Assembly: GCF_014898055.3 (NCBI RefSeq)
Contig: NW_023605083.1
Coordinates: 69,495,715 to 69,559,714 of the forward strand
From: Talpa occidentalis
Lineage: Eukaryota > Chordata > Mammalia > Eulipotyphla > Talpidae
Direction of reading: 5' to 3'
Length of the DNA stretch: 64,000 nt
Every line of letters starts with the position of its first letter. Position 1 is the stretch's first letter. The translations under genes were made by a program, and so were the position numbers. Shown piece after piece: positions 1 to 11,250 of this stretch. The notes under the pieces are model-generated. The model saw only the letters and a list, made by a program, of their open reading frames with translations. It did no database searches and was not told the origin of the DNA.

Positions 1-2559
1 AACAAGGGCATAAGTCTTGATTTCCTCATGTCTAGAATGGGGGATGAAACCACTGACATACGACTTTGTTTAGAGAATATTACATCAGAGGCGTATCCAA
101 CCCACCAGGAGTATGTGACATGCTTGGTACCTACACGGCTCCATTCCAAGGCTGGCTTCATAATGTGACATGTCACACATCTCTAAACACCATGGGTGTG
201 AAGATTCTTCTAGAACCCCCACAAATGTTGTCCTCTACTCTGCCTTAAATGTATCGTTCCCACTGCCAGGAATGAGAGGAGAGGGCAGGTAAACTATGGC
301 CAATCAGGCTATATTTTCAGGAGTTATTCGCAAGGCTTCACTGGAATGTGAATGATGCTGTTCCGTTGGTATGTATTTGGAATACAATTCTTCATGACCC
401 CTCGCCGTCCTCCCTCGCCTCGGCTATCTCTGACAATGGCGTTTGACAAGGACCCCTTCATCTCGAAGAGATGAGCCTACAAAATTTGTCCCAGCAGAAA
501 AACACAATTACCAACCCCTGCCTGAAATGTTTTTTTAATCTTTCCCCTACACTCCTAAACATACCAGAGTACTGATTTTCTTTTTTTTTAATGGCCCCTG
601 TGCTCTCTGCAGATGCTTTTATAGTGCCAGCCAAGGCTCCTTGTGGGCCCCTCCTCTACAGTGGGCCTATAACGCAGAAAATTTTAGCTTATCCACTGCC
701 ATATCCACGGAAACATACTTACTTAAGGGAGATGTCTCAGTCACCAAGCTTAGAGTGTTCCTGCAGGTTTCTGTAGTCCCAGGAGGCCCACTGCTCACCA
801 AAGCTTCATCAGCTTTTGCTAGCTGCTAGTTCTTAGAATGGATACCTGAGAATTGACCACTTGGATGCGTGGGTCCTGCAAAAGGCAAGCAGGCCCTAGA
901 TGGTTGCCCTTCCTCCATCTGAACCTGTTTGTAATCTGTAACTCGGCTGCTCCCCATTATCCCCAGGCTCCATTATTTCTCATCGAGGTTCCCACTGGCT
1001 CATTTGCAGGACCTCTGAAAGGTTAGATAAATTATATCTCAGAAACCCCTCTGGGCTAGTATTGGGTTAACCCTTACAAAGGTTTCTTGCTGTTCAGATG
1101 GACCATTTACTTGAACCCCCGCTGCTCCGACCTTTGCAGTTTACACAAAAAAGATTGCATCTTGCTTTTGTTAATTGCCTTATGAATCTACCTCCTCACG
1201 CTCGGGGGGATACAGTCTCTTAGCTGTTCCCAAGATGGCCCAGCAAGGTTGTATACAACTTTGCGCCCTGTGAGAAAATCTTCGCAAACTGAGAACAGGA
1301 TTTGTTTAGAATGATCTATTCTGTGTCCTCACCAGGCTTTCTGTTCCTGTGTGTGTCCTCTGCTGAATGGCAGGCACCCCTGGCAATTTACCACTCTTAA
1401 CTTTCTCACACCCGGTCTTATTCAGTTTATTCTCCTTCAAGCCCTACACAAACTCCAACAGATAGTTCCTTTGAGAGACAAAGATCCCCATCACCCTCAT
1501 ATTAAAAAAAAAGAAATTAATTTCACTTTTCCTCAGCCTCATTATCTTCTTAATTGTCTTCTTTGCCCCCTCAGTAGCAAGGACTATCTACTGATTTCTA
1601 GGCAGCTTTTTTAGCTACTGTGCTCCAGGAGGACAGGGGTTTCATGCGACCACTTAATCACTTTGATATTAAGAGTTAGAGTAGGGGGCACATCTACCCC
1701 ACTCAGCCACCTTGCCCTGAGTTGCCATCTGTGCCTGAGGTTTGGCTTCTTTAAGATGTGCTCACTTTAAGAAGACAGACAAGCCTTATGATGAAGCATG
1801 GCCTTGTCGTATGTGCCTCTCTCTGCTTCATCATGCAACAGGCTAAAAAAACTGGGCAATTCCTGAGGCAGGCCACAGTGAGTTCCTTTCTGATCGAGAG
1901 AAGGCATCACTAGAAAGAACCAGACTCTTAAGGCAGTGCAGATACACAATGGGAGGGGCCAAGGCTAGAATCTGGTGCCCAGACCCTGTGCTCTTACTAC
2001 ATAAAATTTGGAATCAATGGCAATCTAAAATAAAAAGAGAGTGTCTGTTCCCCCTAAGAATGTAGAGTCATTGTCGTCACCCTCCTCAACCCCACTGCCA
2101 CCTCTGTGTCTTCCTCTAATTTTCACCCAAACACTCCTAGAAATGACAATTCTTCATCCACCATGAATAATTGTATGTGAATTTGCAGAGTCCCTCTATT
2201 AGCTTGCCAGCACCTAGCAGGGCTCATCACCACACCCCTGAGTCACTTTTTTCAAGGCCTTTCCCAGACAAGATATGCAATAAATATCTGCTGATGCAAA
2301 CTGATTCCAGCTTTCATCCCTTTTCACCAGACTTCATTTCAATTACCTTCTCCCCAGGTATTCATTCCCTTCCTCCTTTTCGATCTATCTCCCCTTCTCC
2401 AGTGTCTCCCCCTCCTTTAGATTTGGGTATTTCCAGAGTCTGCAGCACTGAGAGCAGGACTAGAAAGTAAGATGAGAAGAATTCATTGAAACGACTGATT
2501 AAAAATGGACAAGATGAAAACCCATTAAGAGGACTTGATGATGAGCTTCTGTCAATCTC
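1..2559. other. Unique sequence, no gene recognised
   Basis: I recognise no interspersed repeat and no convincing coding exon here. Open frames are short and lie in T/C-rich sequence. Base composition is balanced and non-repetitive through about 1,300, with the look of conserved non-coding DNA (inference only). The part from 1,960 to 2,480 is richer in C and T. Nothing else can be supported without comparison to other genomes. Confidence 0.5.
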
Positions 2560-3345
2560 CAAACTCTCCTCAGCTCAGCCCTCAGGCGACCTGCTTCCCA
2601 AACAGAGATTTCAAGAGGGCTATGTCTAGACTTCCATTCCCTCATCTTAAACAAGGTCTTACTGGTCTGGCCCTGACCTACCTTTTATATTTTCATCTCC
2701 TGACATTCCCCCCATTCCAATCATCAGCACACTGACCTTTATATTTCTTAAGTTTGCCCCTATTTAGCAACTTTGTCCTTGTTCCCCTCTCTGCCTATAA
2801 TAATCTCCCCAATAATCACAAAGCTGGTTCCTGCTCAATTAAATCTCAGTTCCAACATGACCTCTTGGTGAGTCTTTTCCTGATGACCCTATCTAGAGTT
2901 ATACCATGCATGTTCCTCCCTAGCCTATTACCTTAAACTATTATTTGCATGATATTGGCTAGCATGTGAAATTAATTTGCTTATCCATTTATTCATCTAT
3001 GATCCATATCTCCACACTACACTATGAGCACCATGAAAATAGGATCATGCTCATCGTTAATGTCTAGATCTGTGCTGATCAATATAGTGACTGCAAGCCT
3101 TGCATAGTTATTTCAATTAAAATATAAATTAGATAAGATTAAAAACTACGTTCATCAGTCACACCAGTCACATTTCAAGTGTTCAGCAATAACATGTGGC
3201 TAGTGGCACCACATTTGGACAGCACAGAGAACATACTCCTCATCACAGAAAGTTCTATTTGATAACAATGACCTAGAACGATGTTTGGAAAACAGTAGGT
3301 ACCTAATGAATATTTAATGAATGGATGAATGAATGCACATTTTTA
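2560..3345 (+). repeat. L2 LINE 3' portion, split by a DNA element
   Basis: The segment follows the known 3' part of L2 in sense: a CT-rich stretch, a CAATTAAATCTCAG-like block, a tract resembling 'tgagcacc..gaaaataggatcatg', and then an end with 'acagtaggtacctaatgaatatttaatgaatg'-type wording, of which short pieces are visible at 3,290-3,335. It is highly diverged, as expected for L2. The continuity of the L2 pattern on both sides of 3,065-3,268 shows that the unit there was inserted later. It encodes no intact protein. Confidence 0.65.
3065..3268. mobile_element. Ancient non-autonomous DNA transposon (hAT-like MER)
   Basis: The block reads like a known short mammalian DNA element whose ends resemble 'tgtgctgtccaatatggtagcc' and its inverted counterpart. 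Visible here are 'acatgtggctagtggc' near 3,193 and 'ttggacagcacag' near 3,216, followed by 'agaaagttctattt' near 3,246. It sits inside L2 sequence. I do not assign the exact subfamily name. It has no coding capacity. Confidence 0.55.
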
Positions 3346-3890
3346 ATATGCACTGATTTTCATGTGAACCCCCCAAACTCTGGGTTTTCTAAACTCTATG
3401 GGTGAGATAAACTAGGCAATGCCATGGAGAACACCCAGCATGGGGCCCAAATGACTGTACAGGACACAGGACTATGGAAATAGATCAATCTAGTCTGAAA
3501 AAGAATATGTGGTATGATTATGCTTCCATAACATTCATTTGTAATGTCTAGTTCTGTGGTTTGTGTGTGTGTGTATGTACAATGTATGAGGAACTGACAA
3601 CTGGAAGAGAATTGTACTTATATTGTGGGATAGCAGAGACTTATGGATAGAAGGCAAGTTAGGGTCAAAGTAAGGGACCATTCCAATGAAGCTTTCCATA
3701 TATAACACAGACTAATTTGTACGGCAATGAGTTCTCCATGCTAAAAGTACTAAAAATGAGACTGAGTAGCTATGTGCCATGGATATTGCAAAAAGGACTC
3801 TTGATTCTTGAATAAGGAGGAGGGTTGTTTGGTTATTGAAAATCTTGAAACACTGAGATTCTTTAATCCTATGACTCCATGACTCCTTCA
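3346..3890. other. Unique sequence, no gene recognised
   Basis: AT-rich unique sequence with a short imperfect TG run near 3,560. I see no recognisable repeat or exon. Confidence 0.4.
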
Positions 3891-4186
3891 TAACATCATT
3901 TTATTTTTTTTTAAATATATTTTTTTTAATTTATACAAGTGCTGGGTTACAGGCCAGATGTGCGGGAGGGTGAGAGGATTCACGAGAGACAGAGTGGGGA
4001 ACAGAACAGGCAGACTGACAAAACACACTGCTGAGGGGAGCAGCAGGCGAGACAGGAGAGGTCTGCCGCATCATGTGGGATTCTCGCGGCCGGCTGGGAC
4101 GGAACCTGTGTTGCAGAGGCTGCGAACAGCTTCACAGTGCGGCACTCAATCGCCTGCTCCACTAGCGAGGCCCTAACATCATTTTA
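3891..4186 (-). mobile_element. tRNA-derived SINE with 13-bp target duplication
   Basis: This is a full-length SINE on the minus strand. The T-rich tail complement is at about 3,904-3,935, the body follows, and the tRNA-like head ends at 4,173 with the complement of 'gggcctc'. The target-site duplication 'taacatcatttta' is perfect at 3,891-3,903 and 4,174-4,186. The body contains the complement of the 'ctgttctg..ccc..tctgtc' block common to every copy in this window. The tail side is somewhat diverged and carries 'gggttacaggcc', a subfamily mark. Confidence 0.93.
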
Positions 4187-4264
4187 AAGGAGTGAAAATT
4201 TTGCCTCAGCTATTCACAGACTCTACTAAACAACCCAGTCCTTTTGACCATCCACCAAGGTTAC

Positions 4265-4450
4265 CCTTAACTCAGTGGTACACTGGAAAGAGTAGAGATG
4301 CTGCAGGATTCCAGCTCAGTAATGTGACCTTGGGCAAGGGACTTAACTAGCATGAGTTTAATTTTCCTCTTCTGTAAATTCTGCACAAGGGGCTATATTT
4401 TCCTTACTGTGCAGGAAGGACAATTAAGTGAGAGAAGAAAAAGAAAGGCC
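4265..4450 (+). repeat. MIR SINE (ancient)
   Basis: The sequence follows the MIR core in sense: 'tgaccttgggcaagggacttaac' near 4,324 and 'cctcttctgtaaat' near 4,365 correspond to the conserved MIR wording. It is diverged and lacks target duplications, as expected for this old family. Confidence 0.75.
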
Positions 4451-6285
4451 TTGGAACATGGTCATGTTCACTTCCAAGTAGGACACAGTTTTCCCTGTCT
4501 AACTATCACTAGTATCTCTAAATTGCTGGTGTAGGTGGCAGAACTTTTGAAGCCATGATTGTATTGCTTTCAGTAAATATGAAAAATAATTAGAGAGAGA
4601 CAGAGACAGAGAAACAGAGAGAAAACAACAAATATTTATAGTGCGACTATTATGTGTCGATCCCTGGGGATAAAAAGTTGCTCCTACAAAGGCCATATTG
4701 AAGAAGGCAACTAAACTCACACCTGCAGAGTTATAAAATGAGAACCACAAGCCACAATGGTGTTTCAGAGAAAATAAATGAAAGAATAGAGGAGAAAGCT
4801 ATTCATTCCAAAATGAGATTAAGGGACAATTTCTTGGAAGGGTCATTCAAACTTGACATCTAAATATGTGTAAGATTTTAAAAAGGAGAGTCAGAAGTTG
4901 GGAGATGGAGGGAAAAATAAAACAACGTTCATGGCAGAGGGGAAAATAAGATAAAATTCCTTGAGGAAGGGTTAGAATGGAAAACATGGAGGGTAATTAT
5001 TTGGAGAATGACACTGGAAAATGTATCCTCTCCACATGTCCCTAACTCTCTTTAATACGACTACCAGGAGTTCAGTGGCTAATTTCTCAATCTTTTTAAA
5101 TTAGCAAGGGATGCAGGGAGAACAAAAGAGCAGGCTGTGTCCATCCGAGTGACCTGCATAGGCCATGTGTACTGATGGCTTCATCAGTAATCTAAGGTAC
5201 TGAGAAGGGGCAAGCGAGAGGATGCAAATCAGAAAATGTCTCCTCACACAGCTGAAGGTCCCTTGGGCAAAGACCTTTCTAGAGAAGCAAAGGACTTTGT
5301 GGTCAATAACATAAACTCTCTAAGATGTTTTATTTGGACTGACCAGGGGAGAATGATTTTAAGGTCCCGCTTGCACCGTTTCAAATGTATTCATTTCAGA
5401 CGGAGCTGGGCCTTCTAAACTCAACGGGGGCCCAACAGCTGATTTGGAATGTCGGAGCTGTTTTTCCTCGGTTGGAGTGGAGTCACAGCTCCCCCTTCTG
5501 GGAGCTGAAGTGCCATCCAGCCTGGGAAAAGCCTGAGTGGAAAGGCTCTATTGCAGATGGCCCTGAAAACCCATGTTGTTGTTTTTTTTTTATCAGTGTC
5601 TGCCTGCACCCCAAAACCAGCATCTAGAAGTGTGGGAGCACAGTTTTGCATGTCCCTGATTTCTGTCTTATTCGGGGCCTATTTTTCAAGGGGTTTATAT
5701 TTCCCTTCCCTAGTGATGTTTTTATATAAGGGAACACTATTTAGTCCAGAGATTGCAATTTTCTCTTGGGGAATAGAAGAAGGAAATGTTTGTGGATCTC
5801 TGTGTGCACTGTGTCTAAGGTACGGGTGCTTGCGTGTCTGAGCCTAATGTCATGACAGCAATATATGTAATTGTACAGGGGAAAGATTCTCACAAATATA
5901 AATAAATTAATTTGTCTGAAGTATGGTGGCTGGGCGTACACTTGGCTCTCTGGAAAGCAAAGCATTCCTTAACACAAAGTTCAGGTACAGTCCAGATGCC
6001 CTGCTGGATTCAGTCTACTGGTCATTGTTTTTACTTGCTTATGTGTAATTCTCTAAAATCACTAGAAAATGAATATATGTCCACTGAGTGTGTGTGTGTG
6101 TGTGTGTGTGCACGCGCGCATGTTTGTAGAGTGATTGAGGCATTGAACTCTTTCTCTCCAGGGTCATGTTTCCAGATGGAAGAGCTTTGAAATGCATCCC
6201 TGAAATAAGAAGTGTGATGAGGGATGACAAGTGATGGTCTTAAAGGGGAACATGGTGGCAGGGTAGGGGTGGACGGCAATACAGA
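4451..6285. other. Unique sequence, candidate conserved block
   Basis: There is no recognised repeat apart from a GA-rich stretch near 4,590-4,625 and a TG/CG tract at 6,088-6,120. The part from about 5,230 to 5,800 has balanced composition and contains E-box (CAGCTG) and AT-rich motifs. It resembles conserved non-coding DNA, though this is only an impression. Open frames here have no recognisable domain. Confidence 0.4.
6088..6120. repeat. (TG)n followed by CACGCGCGCA
   Basis: An uninterrupted alternating purine-pyrimidine tract: TG repeats run into a CG-alternating end. Such tracts can adopt Z-DNA. Confidence 0.95.
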
Positions 6286-6289
6286 GGCC

Positions 6290-6440
6290 CTGGGCAGTGT
6301 GGTGGAGTGAAAAGAACATTGTTCTGGGTGTCAGGCCACAGAGGTTCTAGTCCTGGGCATACGACCAACTCTCTGGACAATGCTGGGGAACTCTCGTCCC
6401 TCTATGGGCCACCAGGTCCTGCCTGTCTGCTCTTTAATAT
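6290..6440 (+). repeat. Probable MIR-family fragment
   Basis: The string 'gtggagtgaaaagaacattg' followed by 'gtcaggccacagaggttct' resembles the 5' half of MIR in sense. The rest is too diverged to follow with certainty. Confidence 0.45.
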
Positions 6441-8030
6441 TCATCAGCTTCAATTGTTTATGAATTGAAAAAGAAAAAAAAAAACTGAGAGTAGTTCCTA
6501 ACGTGGGGTCTCCTCCTCTACTTTCCCACCGCCACCCAAAATGAACCAGGGAGCTCTAGGCCGACATGCATTTCCTGAAGCATATTCCTTGTGGCGAGTG
6601 CAGGCTTCAGCTCGAGGTGTCAGTCTCCAGCCAGAATGGTGCCTCTGCGTGCCTGCAGGTAGCATCACCCACCTGCCAGGGCAGCTTCCTACAAACACAT
6701 GTTTGCTGTTATCTCCCCCCAGAAAGTAAATATACAGATATATTTTTAACACAAATATATGTTCACTCGTTTGCCCCTCAATGCCTTTTCAGCGGGCCCT
6801 TCCAGTGGGGGCGGACAGGCTCTGTCCCAGCTCTCAGCCCTTGTCCTCCCCGAGACTCGCCGCCTGAGAGCAGAACGGCTGCCTCTTACCTTGGGAAAGT
6901 AACAGCTGCCGAGCCTGGAAGCCATGCTAACAGCAGTAAAACTCAGCATTTTTGCTGAGTGTGGCAAGCCTTTAAGAGGCAGCCGGGAATGAAATCAATG
7001 GCTGGCCCTAGAATCCAAACCCAGCAAGACCTAGCCAGAGTGGCCAAGGGACTCACCTAGAAAGACCCTTAGGAGGTGAAGGAAAAAGGAAAGAGGGACT
7101 TGACCAGAGCTGTCTTCCTCACTGAGATGCTTTCCACTGCCCCCATGCCCTTGGCAGTATGTTGGAGCCACACAAGAGATGTGAGGTGCAAACCGACAGC
7201 AGTTTAAGTCAATTCCTGCCACATTCTGTCATGAATCCCCCACCCACAATCCATTCCCAAATTGTAGGTCTCCCTGAGTATTGAAACACACACACACCCC
7301 CACCTCTGTCCCTTCTCCCACTATTCTCTTAACTCCAATAGAGACCAGGAAGGCACAGTCCAGGAAGAGAATCTCTTGGGAATCTCCCAAGACAGTCTGA
7401 AATGGGGAAGGGAAGGAGGCTCTGTCTTAGGGAAGTGCCCCATCCATCTCTTGCCTTACTACCCAATGAAATCTTGCCCCCATACGAAATTTTCTCAGTG
7501 ATCCTCTGTAACTATGATGGATGAGCAAGTCTCTAAGGACTCTTTTTCCTTTCCCTTGAGGGGGGTCCAAGCAAACTTGCCCAGATTCTCCCCCAAAGCA
7601 CCAGAAGCAAGAGGTGCTGCTATGTTATTCTGATTACAATCAGAGAGGAAGGTTCCACTCTATTCCAGACTTGCCAAGCCCCAGATAAGGAGGCCACTGT
7701 TGTCACCCACTACCCAGTGACTCCAAATTCCCATCAGAATCCTGGAGTCTGCCCAGTGTGGAATTTAAAGTGACAGTGCCTCCTCGCCTCTGGGCTTGGC
7801 CGCTTCTCCCTCATATTAAACTGTGAGTCCAAGTGTAGGAGGTCTCCATCATTTGGAGGAATTTTCCTTCAAGGGTACTAATATTGGGCTAAATAAGGGA
7901 CCATCCTGATCCCCATAATCTTCCCCAAACCCCAAGTCTGGAGCCCCAAGAGGAAGTCCACAGAGGGCTTCCCGATGGCTACGTGATCCTACAGGCACGA
8001 TTCCATTCTCTGTAAGCTGGAGAGACCTAA
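6441..8030. other. Unique sequence left of the CpG island
   Basis: No interspersed repeat is recognised. A strong splice-donor-like sequence on the minus strand lies at 6,891/6,890. Short CA runs occur near 7,290. Open frames on either strand show no known domain. The stretch could contain intronic and exonic parts of a minus-strand transcript starting in the CpG island, but no exon is proven. Confidence 0.4.
6884..6896 (-). promoter_or_regulatory. Candidate minus-strand splice donor
   Basis: On the minus strand the sequence reads CCCAAG|GTAAGAGG, an excellent match to the donor consensus. A short open frame precedes it (ATG at 6,947 complement), but no strong acceptor with a pyrimidine tract is obvious upstream. 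It may be an exon end or chance. Confidence 0.25.
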
Positions 8031-8035
8031 TTAAA

Positions 8036-8225
8036 AAGGCACATAAGCACACACATACAAACACATACGCATAAACATGCACACAGACATCGTGCCTTAA
8101 GTAGGTTATAGGACCTCTCTTCACCCCCCTCCCCTGCACACACTCACATGCATCACAAACACACACATCAAACGCAACGACGCCGCACACGCAAACACAC
8201 ACTAGCACCACATCAAGTTCCCAAC
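8036..8225. repeat. Imperfect CA-rich simple sequence
   Basis: Interrupted CA/ACAC units flank the left side of the CpG island, with CG dinucleotides appearing from about 8,175. The minus-strand open frame across it is valine/cysteine-rich simple sequence and is not a gene. Confidence 0.7.
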
Positions 8226-8471
8226 ATGGTACACACGTCGGGAGCGCGCGGGGAGCACACACGCCACTTACTAAAACCCGCATTTAACCCTTCGCGCACC
8301 AAGATAAGGGACCCCCTCGCCGGAACCTGAGAGCACTCGGAGATGGCGGGGTGGGCGAGGGAAGAGCAGAAAGGTGCGGGGAGGGGCGCGCAGGCAGAGG
8401 CGCCCCGAATGCGGTCCCGGCCGCCTCCAAGGGCAGCGGGGCTGCGGGTGCTGCGCCCGGCGCCGCCTTAC

Positions 8472-8510
8472 CTGGAGTCAATGTCCGTCTTTGGCGGAGA
8501 GCTGCGGGCG
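8472..8510 (-). other. Possible minus-strand first exon end
   Basis: The minus-strand sequence running into the donor at 8,472/8,471 reads ...GACATTGACTCCAG|GTAAGG. A TATA-like AATAAAAAG lies roughly 45 bases upstream, which would put a start site near 8,490 and make a very short first exon. A start further upstream in the island is equally possible. Exon limits are inferred, not seen. Confidence 0.3.
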
Positions 8511-8893
8511 GACGCTTTTTATTCGGCTCGGTGGGAACTTGGGAGAGCCCTGCGTCCAGCTCGCATACCGGGAACGGCGCGGGGACTGCAGGCGTGGGGG
8601 TACCTGGCTTCTAGCAGCCTGGCTCATACTCAGCCCTCAAGTCCCCTTCGCTGGTCCCGAGGACAGGCATGAATCCCGGCTCCGGAAGGCGGTCACTACT
8701 CCCTCTGCCTCCCGGCGCTCTCGCTCGCCCTCTCGCTCGTTCGCTCGCCTGCGCGTTCCTGCTCCCCCCGCACCAGATCACTTCGCAGCCGTGGGGACCT
8801 GGAGCACGGCGGCTAGCGAATGGAGAGGGAAGTCCAAGTGCGCCGCGGTCTCCAGGCGGGGAGAAGCGGAGGCCGGGCTACGCGGGAGGAGGG

Positions 8894-8905
8894 ACTTACC
8901 CAGCG
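8894..8905 (-). promoter_or_regulatory. Candidate minus-strand splice donor in CpG island
   Basis: The minus strand reads CGCTGG|GTAAGT, close to the donor consensus. It would end an alternative upstream 5' exon beginning in the right part of the island. No coding sequence is recognised beside it. Confidence 0.3.
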
Positions 8906-9120
8906 ACGGGCGAAAATGAATGGGGGAGAGACGGCCGGGGGGCGGGGAGGGAGGAGCCGAAAGCTGGGTTTTATTCTGAGGAGTGTTTTGTACATCTTTA
9001 GGCAGAGGAGGAGAAGGAACAGGAGGAGAGAAAGGAGGCCTCTGGAGAGGGACGGGCGGCCTGGGTGGGCTGAGGCTGAGCCATTGGGGGTTCTCGCGGG
9101 CCTGGGGATGCGGTGGCACG

Positions 9121-9880
9121 TCTGGAAGGATGTGCACCTAAAGGGACTGTGTGTGGTGTGTCCGCAAACCCCGCATCCTGCTGTTCCAAAGCTTGTCTGT
9201 AGCTGTGTGCGTAGCGAGTATCTGAGTGTTTCTGGGTATGCGGGTGCTGCGTGTCTGAGTCTTCTTATCCGAGTGTGGCTTTCTGTCGGGGGAGGTGCCT
9301 GTGTGGGTCCATTTGTATCTCCGAGTCTCTCTATGAGTATTGAAGACTGTTTCTCTGTATGTGTAGGCTTGAGCCCACGTAATCTCCCAGAATTAAGCAA
9401 GTGCTTCTCTACGTGGGCAGGCTGTAGGAGTGAGAGCTGTAGGGACTTAAAGTTCTCTGGATACCACTGGAGGCAGAGAGGGGCGAGGGTACTGGGGCTA
9501 AGACGTTAATATAATATAGAGAATCGAAGATGACAAATTTAGTCTGCCAGGCACACTGGGATTGCTGACAGGGGGTTCTCCCAAAAACAGAAAAAGAAGG
9601 CCTTACGGGATCTGAAGTCTCACGCAGGGCACATTCTGTATGGTTGCTTACTTTGCTGCTTCTTTTTCTTTCTTTCTTTTAATTTAAACCAAATCACTAA
9701 AACAAATAAATAAACGGAATCACTAAATGCAGATTCCTATCCCTGGAAGCTTATGGAGGCGCAGGAAGCATCATGAAATTACCAGATGGAGGGGCAGGGA
9801 GCATTATGGAAGAAGTGATAAGAAATTTAAAGAACCCAGATTTAGTAAAAGTGTAGTTGAGATGGGTGAGTATCTTTAGG
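9121..9880. other. Unique sequence right of the CpG island
   Basis: GC content falls off gradually. The 229-residue open frame spanning 8,820-9,509 is arginine/glycine-rich at its start, turns into TG-rich sequence and matches no family I know. I treat it as chance. A CTTT run lies at about 9,663-9,680. Confidence 0.45.
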
Positions 9881-10110
9881 TAGCTAAAGATCCCATAGCT
9901 ATGTGATCCTGGCCAAATTACCTATCTCTTAAGCGTCTCAATTCCTCATCCGTAGAACATGATAATAAAACTACCTACCTAATAAGGTTGCTGTAAAATT
10001 TTAATGAGTTAATGTATGTACAAAACACTTAGAATACTCCCTGGCACCTAGTGAGTGTTCAAGTCATGTTACCTGTAATTATGATTGCTATTGTTATTAA
10101 TGTTATTATT
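9880..10110 (+). repeat. MIR SINE (ancient)
   Basis: Sense MIR pattern: 'tgtgatcctggccaaattacc', 'cctcatccgtagaacatgataat' and 'ttaatgagttaatgtatgta', then an end like 'cctggcacctagtgagtgttca'. It is nearly the full MIR length. Confidence 0.8.
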
Positions 10111-11025
10111 ATCTGAAGGGTGATAGGAGAAAGATGTAACCAGGGAGACCCATAAGGATCTAGGGGGTGGTAGACTAATTGGAGGAAGGGGATTCACAGA
10201 ACAAAATGGAAAAGAAAGGCTTGAGCAATCAAGAACCTAAGAAAAAAATATTGAATTGAAAAGGAGGTTGGGGAAACAAGAGCAGGAAGAGAACCAGTCA
10301 GGATAAGCCTATGTCTCGGGAGGGCAGAACAGAGGTGAGGGAGGCGAGGAGAGATGGAACCGTATTAAAGCTCCCTCTGCTTCTATGTAATCCAAACGAA
10401 GGACAGTCAGCACCACGGACAGCTCTCCAGCCACTGACCAACACAGGGATTTTTCTGGTGTAAATTCTCCCTTTCGCTTGGAAAATTTTCTCCTTCCCTG
10501 GGCTTCTGCTCTAGGTTCAGATCCTCGGCAGTGGTCCCTGAGCCAGTTCTGACTTTGATTCACACCATAAACAAATACACTCACCATACACACTGCTTCT
10601 TCCACTCATTTCAGTATGAAGCCCAAAATTATTGTCTCCAATTTCCCCTCTCCTTCCTTTTTTCTGTCTACTCTTCCCCTTCCTTTACACTCATCTCCCT
10701 TTCTCCAGGTTTCTACATCATCCTCCAGCATATGTCTCCTTGACTGATACTAGGCTCTGCTGGAAATGGAGTTCTGGACTCAGTCTCAAACAACCTGGCT
10801 AGGCAGCTTCAGAGGTTGGCATAGAATGGCTCCTTCTAGATCTTGCCTCTTTATTCATCTCCCAAGATAGGCAGCATTCCATATGCCTTGGAAAGTGGGG
10901 ACTTAACTGGGTGGAACATTTTCCTGCCTTTCTATCCATGCTTCAAACCATCTATATTACCTTAGGAAAAACAGAACTTTCCCAATTTCTACTATTGTTA
11001 GAAAAAGGAAGGGGAGAGAGAATTC
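10111..11025. other. Unique sequence, no gene recognised
   Basis: No repeat or exon is recognised. A C/T-rich stretch lies at about 10,625-10,745. Confidence 0.4.
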
Positions 11026-11029
11026 TGAA

Positions 11030-11250
11030 CTTTTACTATGCACCATACTTCATTTGGGGCATCCCTAGGTTGTCTTTTATACTTCCCCAAATGCCGTGAA
11101 GCATTAGATAGGTAAGACTATTCCATTACTACAGCAGAGGAAATTGGAGCTTGGAAAACCCGAGTAGCATGCCAGGATATAGTAGGGCAATGGAGTCAGG
11201 AATTTCACACCCAACTCTAAGTCCAAAATTTTTATTACGGTCTCTGGAAA
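11030..11250 (-). repeat. MIR SINE (ancient), antisense
   Basis: Antisense MIR wording is visible: 'acagcagaggaaattggagcttgg' corresponds to the complement of the MIR 'cctcatctgt' end, and it is followed by 'gtcaggaatttcacacccaact'. Diverged. Confidence 0.6.

Larger units (their letters stand above)
8140..9120. promoter_or_regulatory. CpG island, probable promoter
   Basis: CG dinucleotides and GC content rise sharply here and fall again beyond about 9,200. No other place in the window does this outside SINEs. Mammalian CpG islands usually mark promoters. On the minus strand two good splice donors are present, TCCAG|GTAAGG at 8,472/8,471 and CGCTGG|GTAAGT at 8,900/8,899. A TATA-like AATAAAAAG lies at about 8,515-8,524, upstream of the first donor. 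Together these suggest minus-strand transcription running left, possibly with alternative first exons. I do not recognise the gene, and the long GC-rich open frames across the island on both strands show no known domain. Confidence 0.75.

Noticed and set aside
7849..8283. 144-residue minus-strand frame rich in Val and Cys
   Set aside because: Translation of CA/TG simple sequence.
8813..9400. 195-residue minus-strand open frame across the CpG island
   Set aside because: Proline/serine/arginine-rich because of base composition; no domain.
8820..9509. 229-residue plus-strand open frame, the longest in the window
   Set aside because: It starts in the GC-rich island where stops are rare, is arginine/glycine-rich, then enters TG-rich sequence. 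It has no recognisable domain, and the splice signals nearby favour the other strand.
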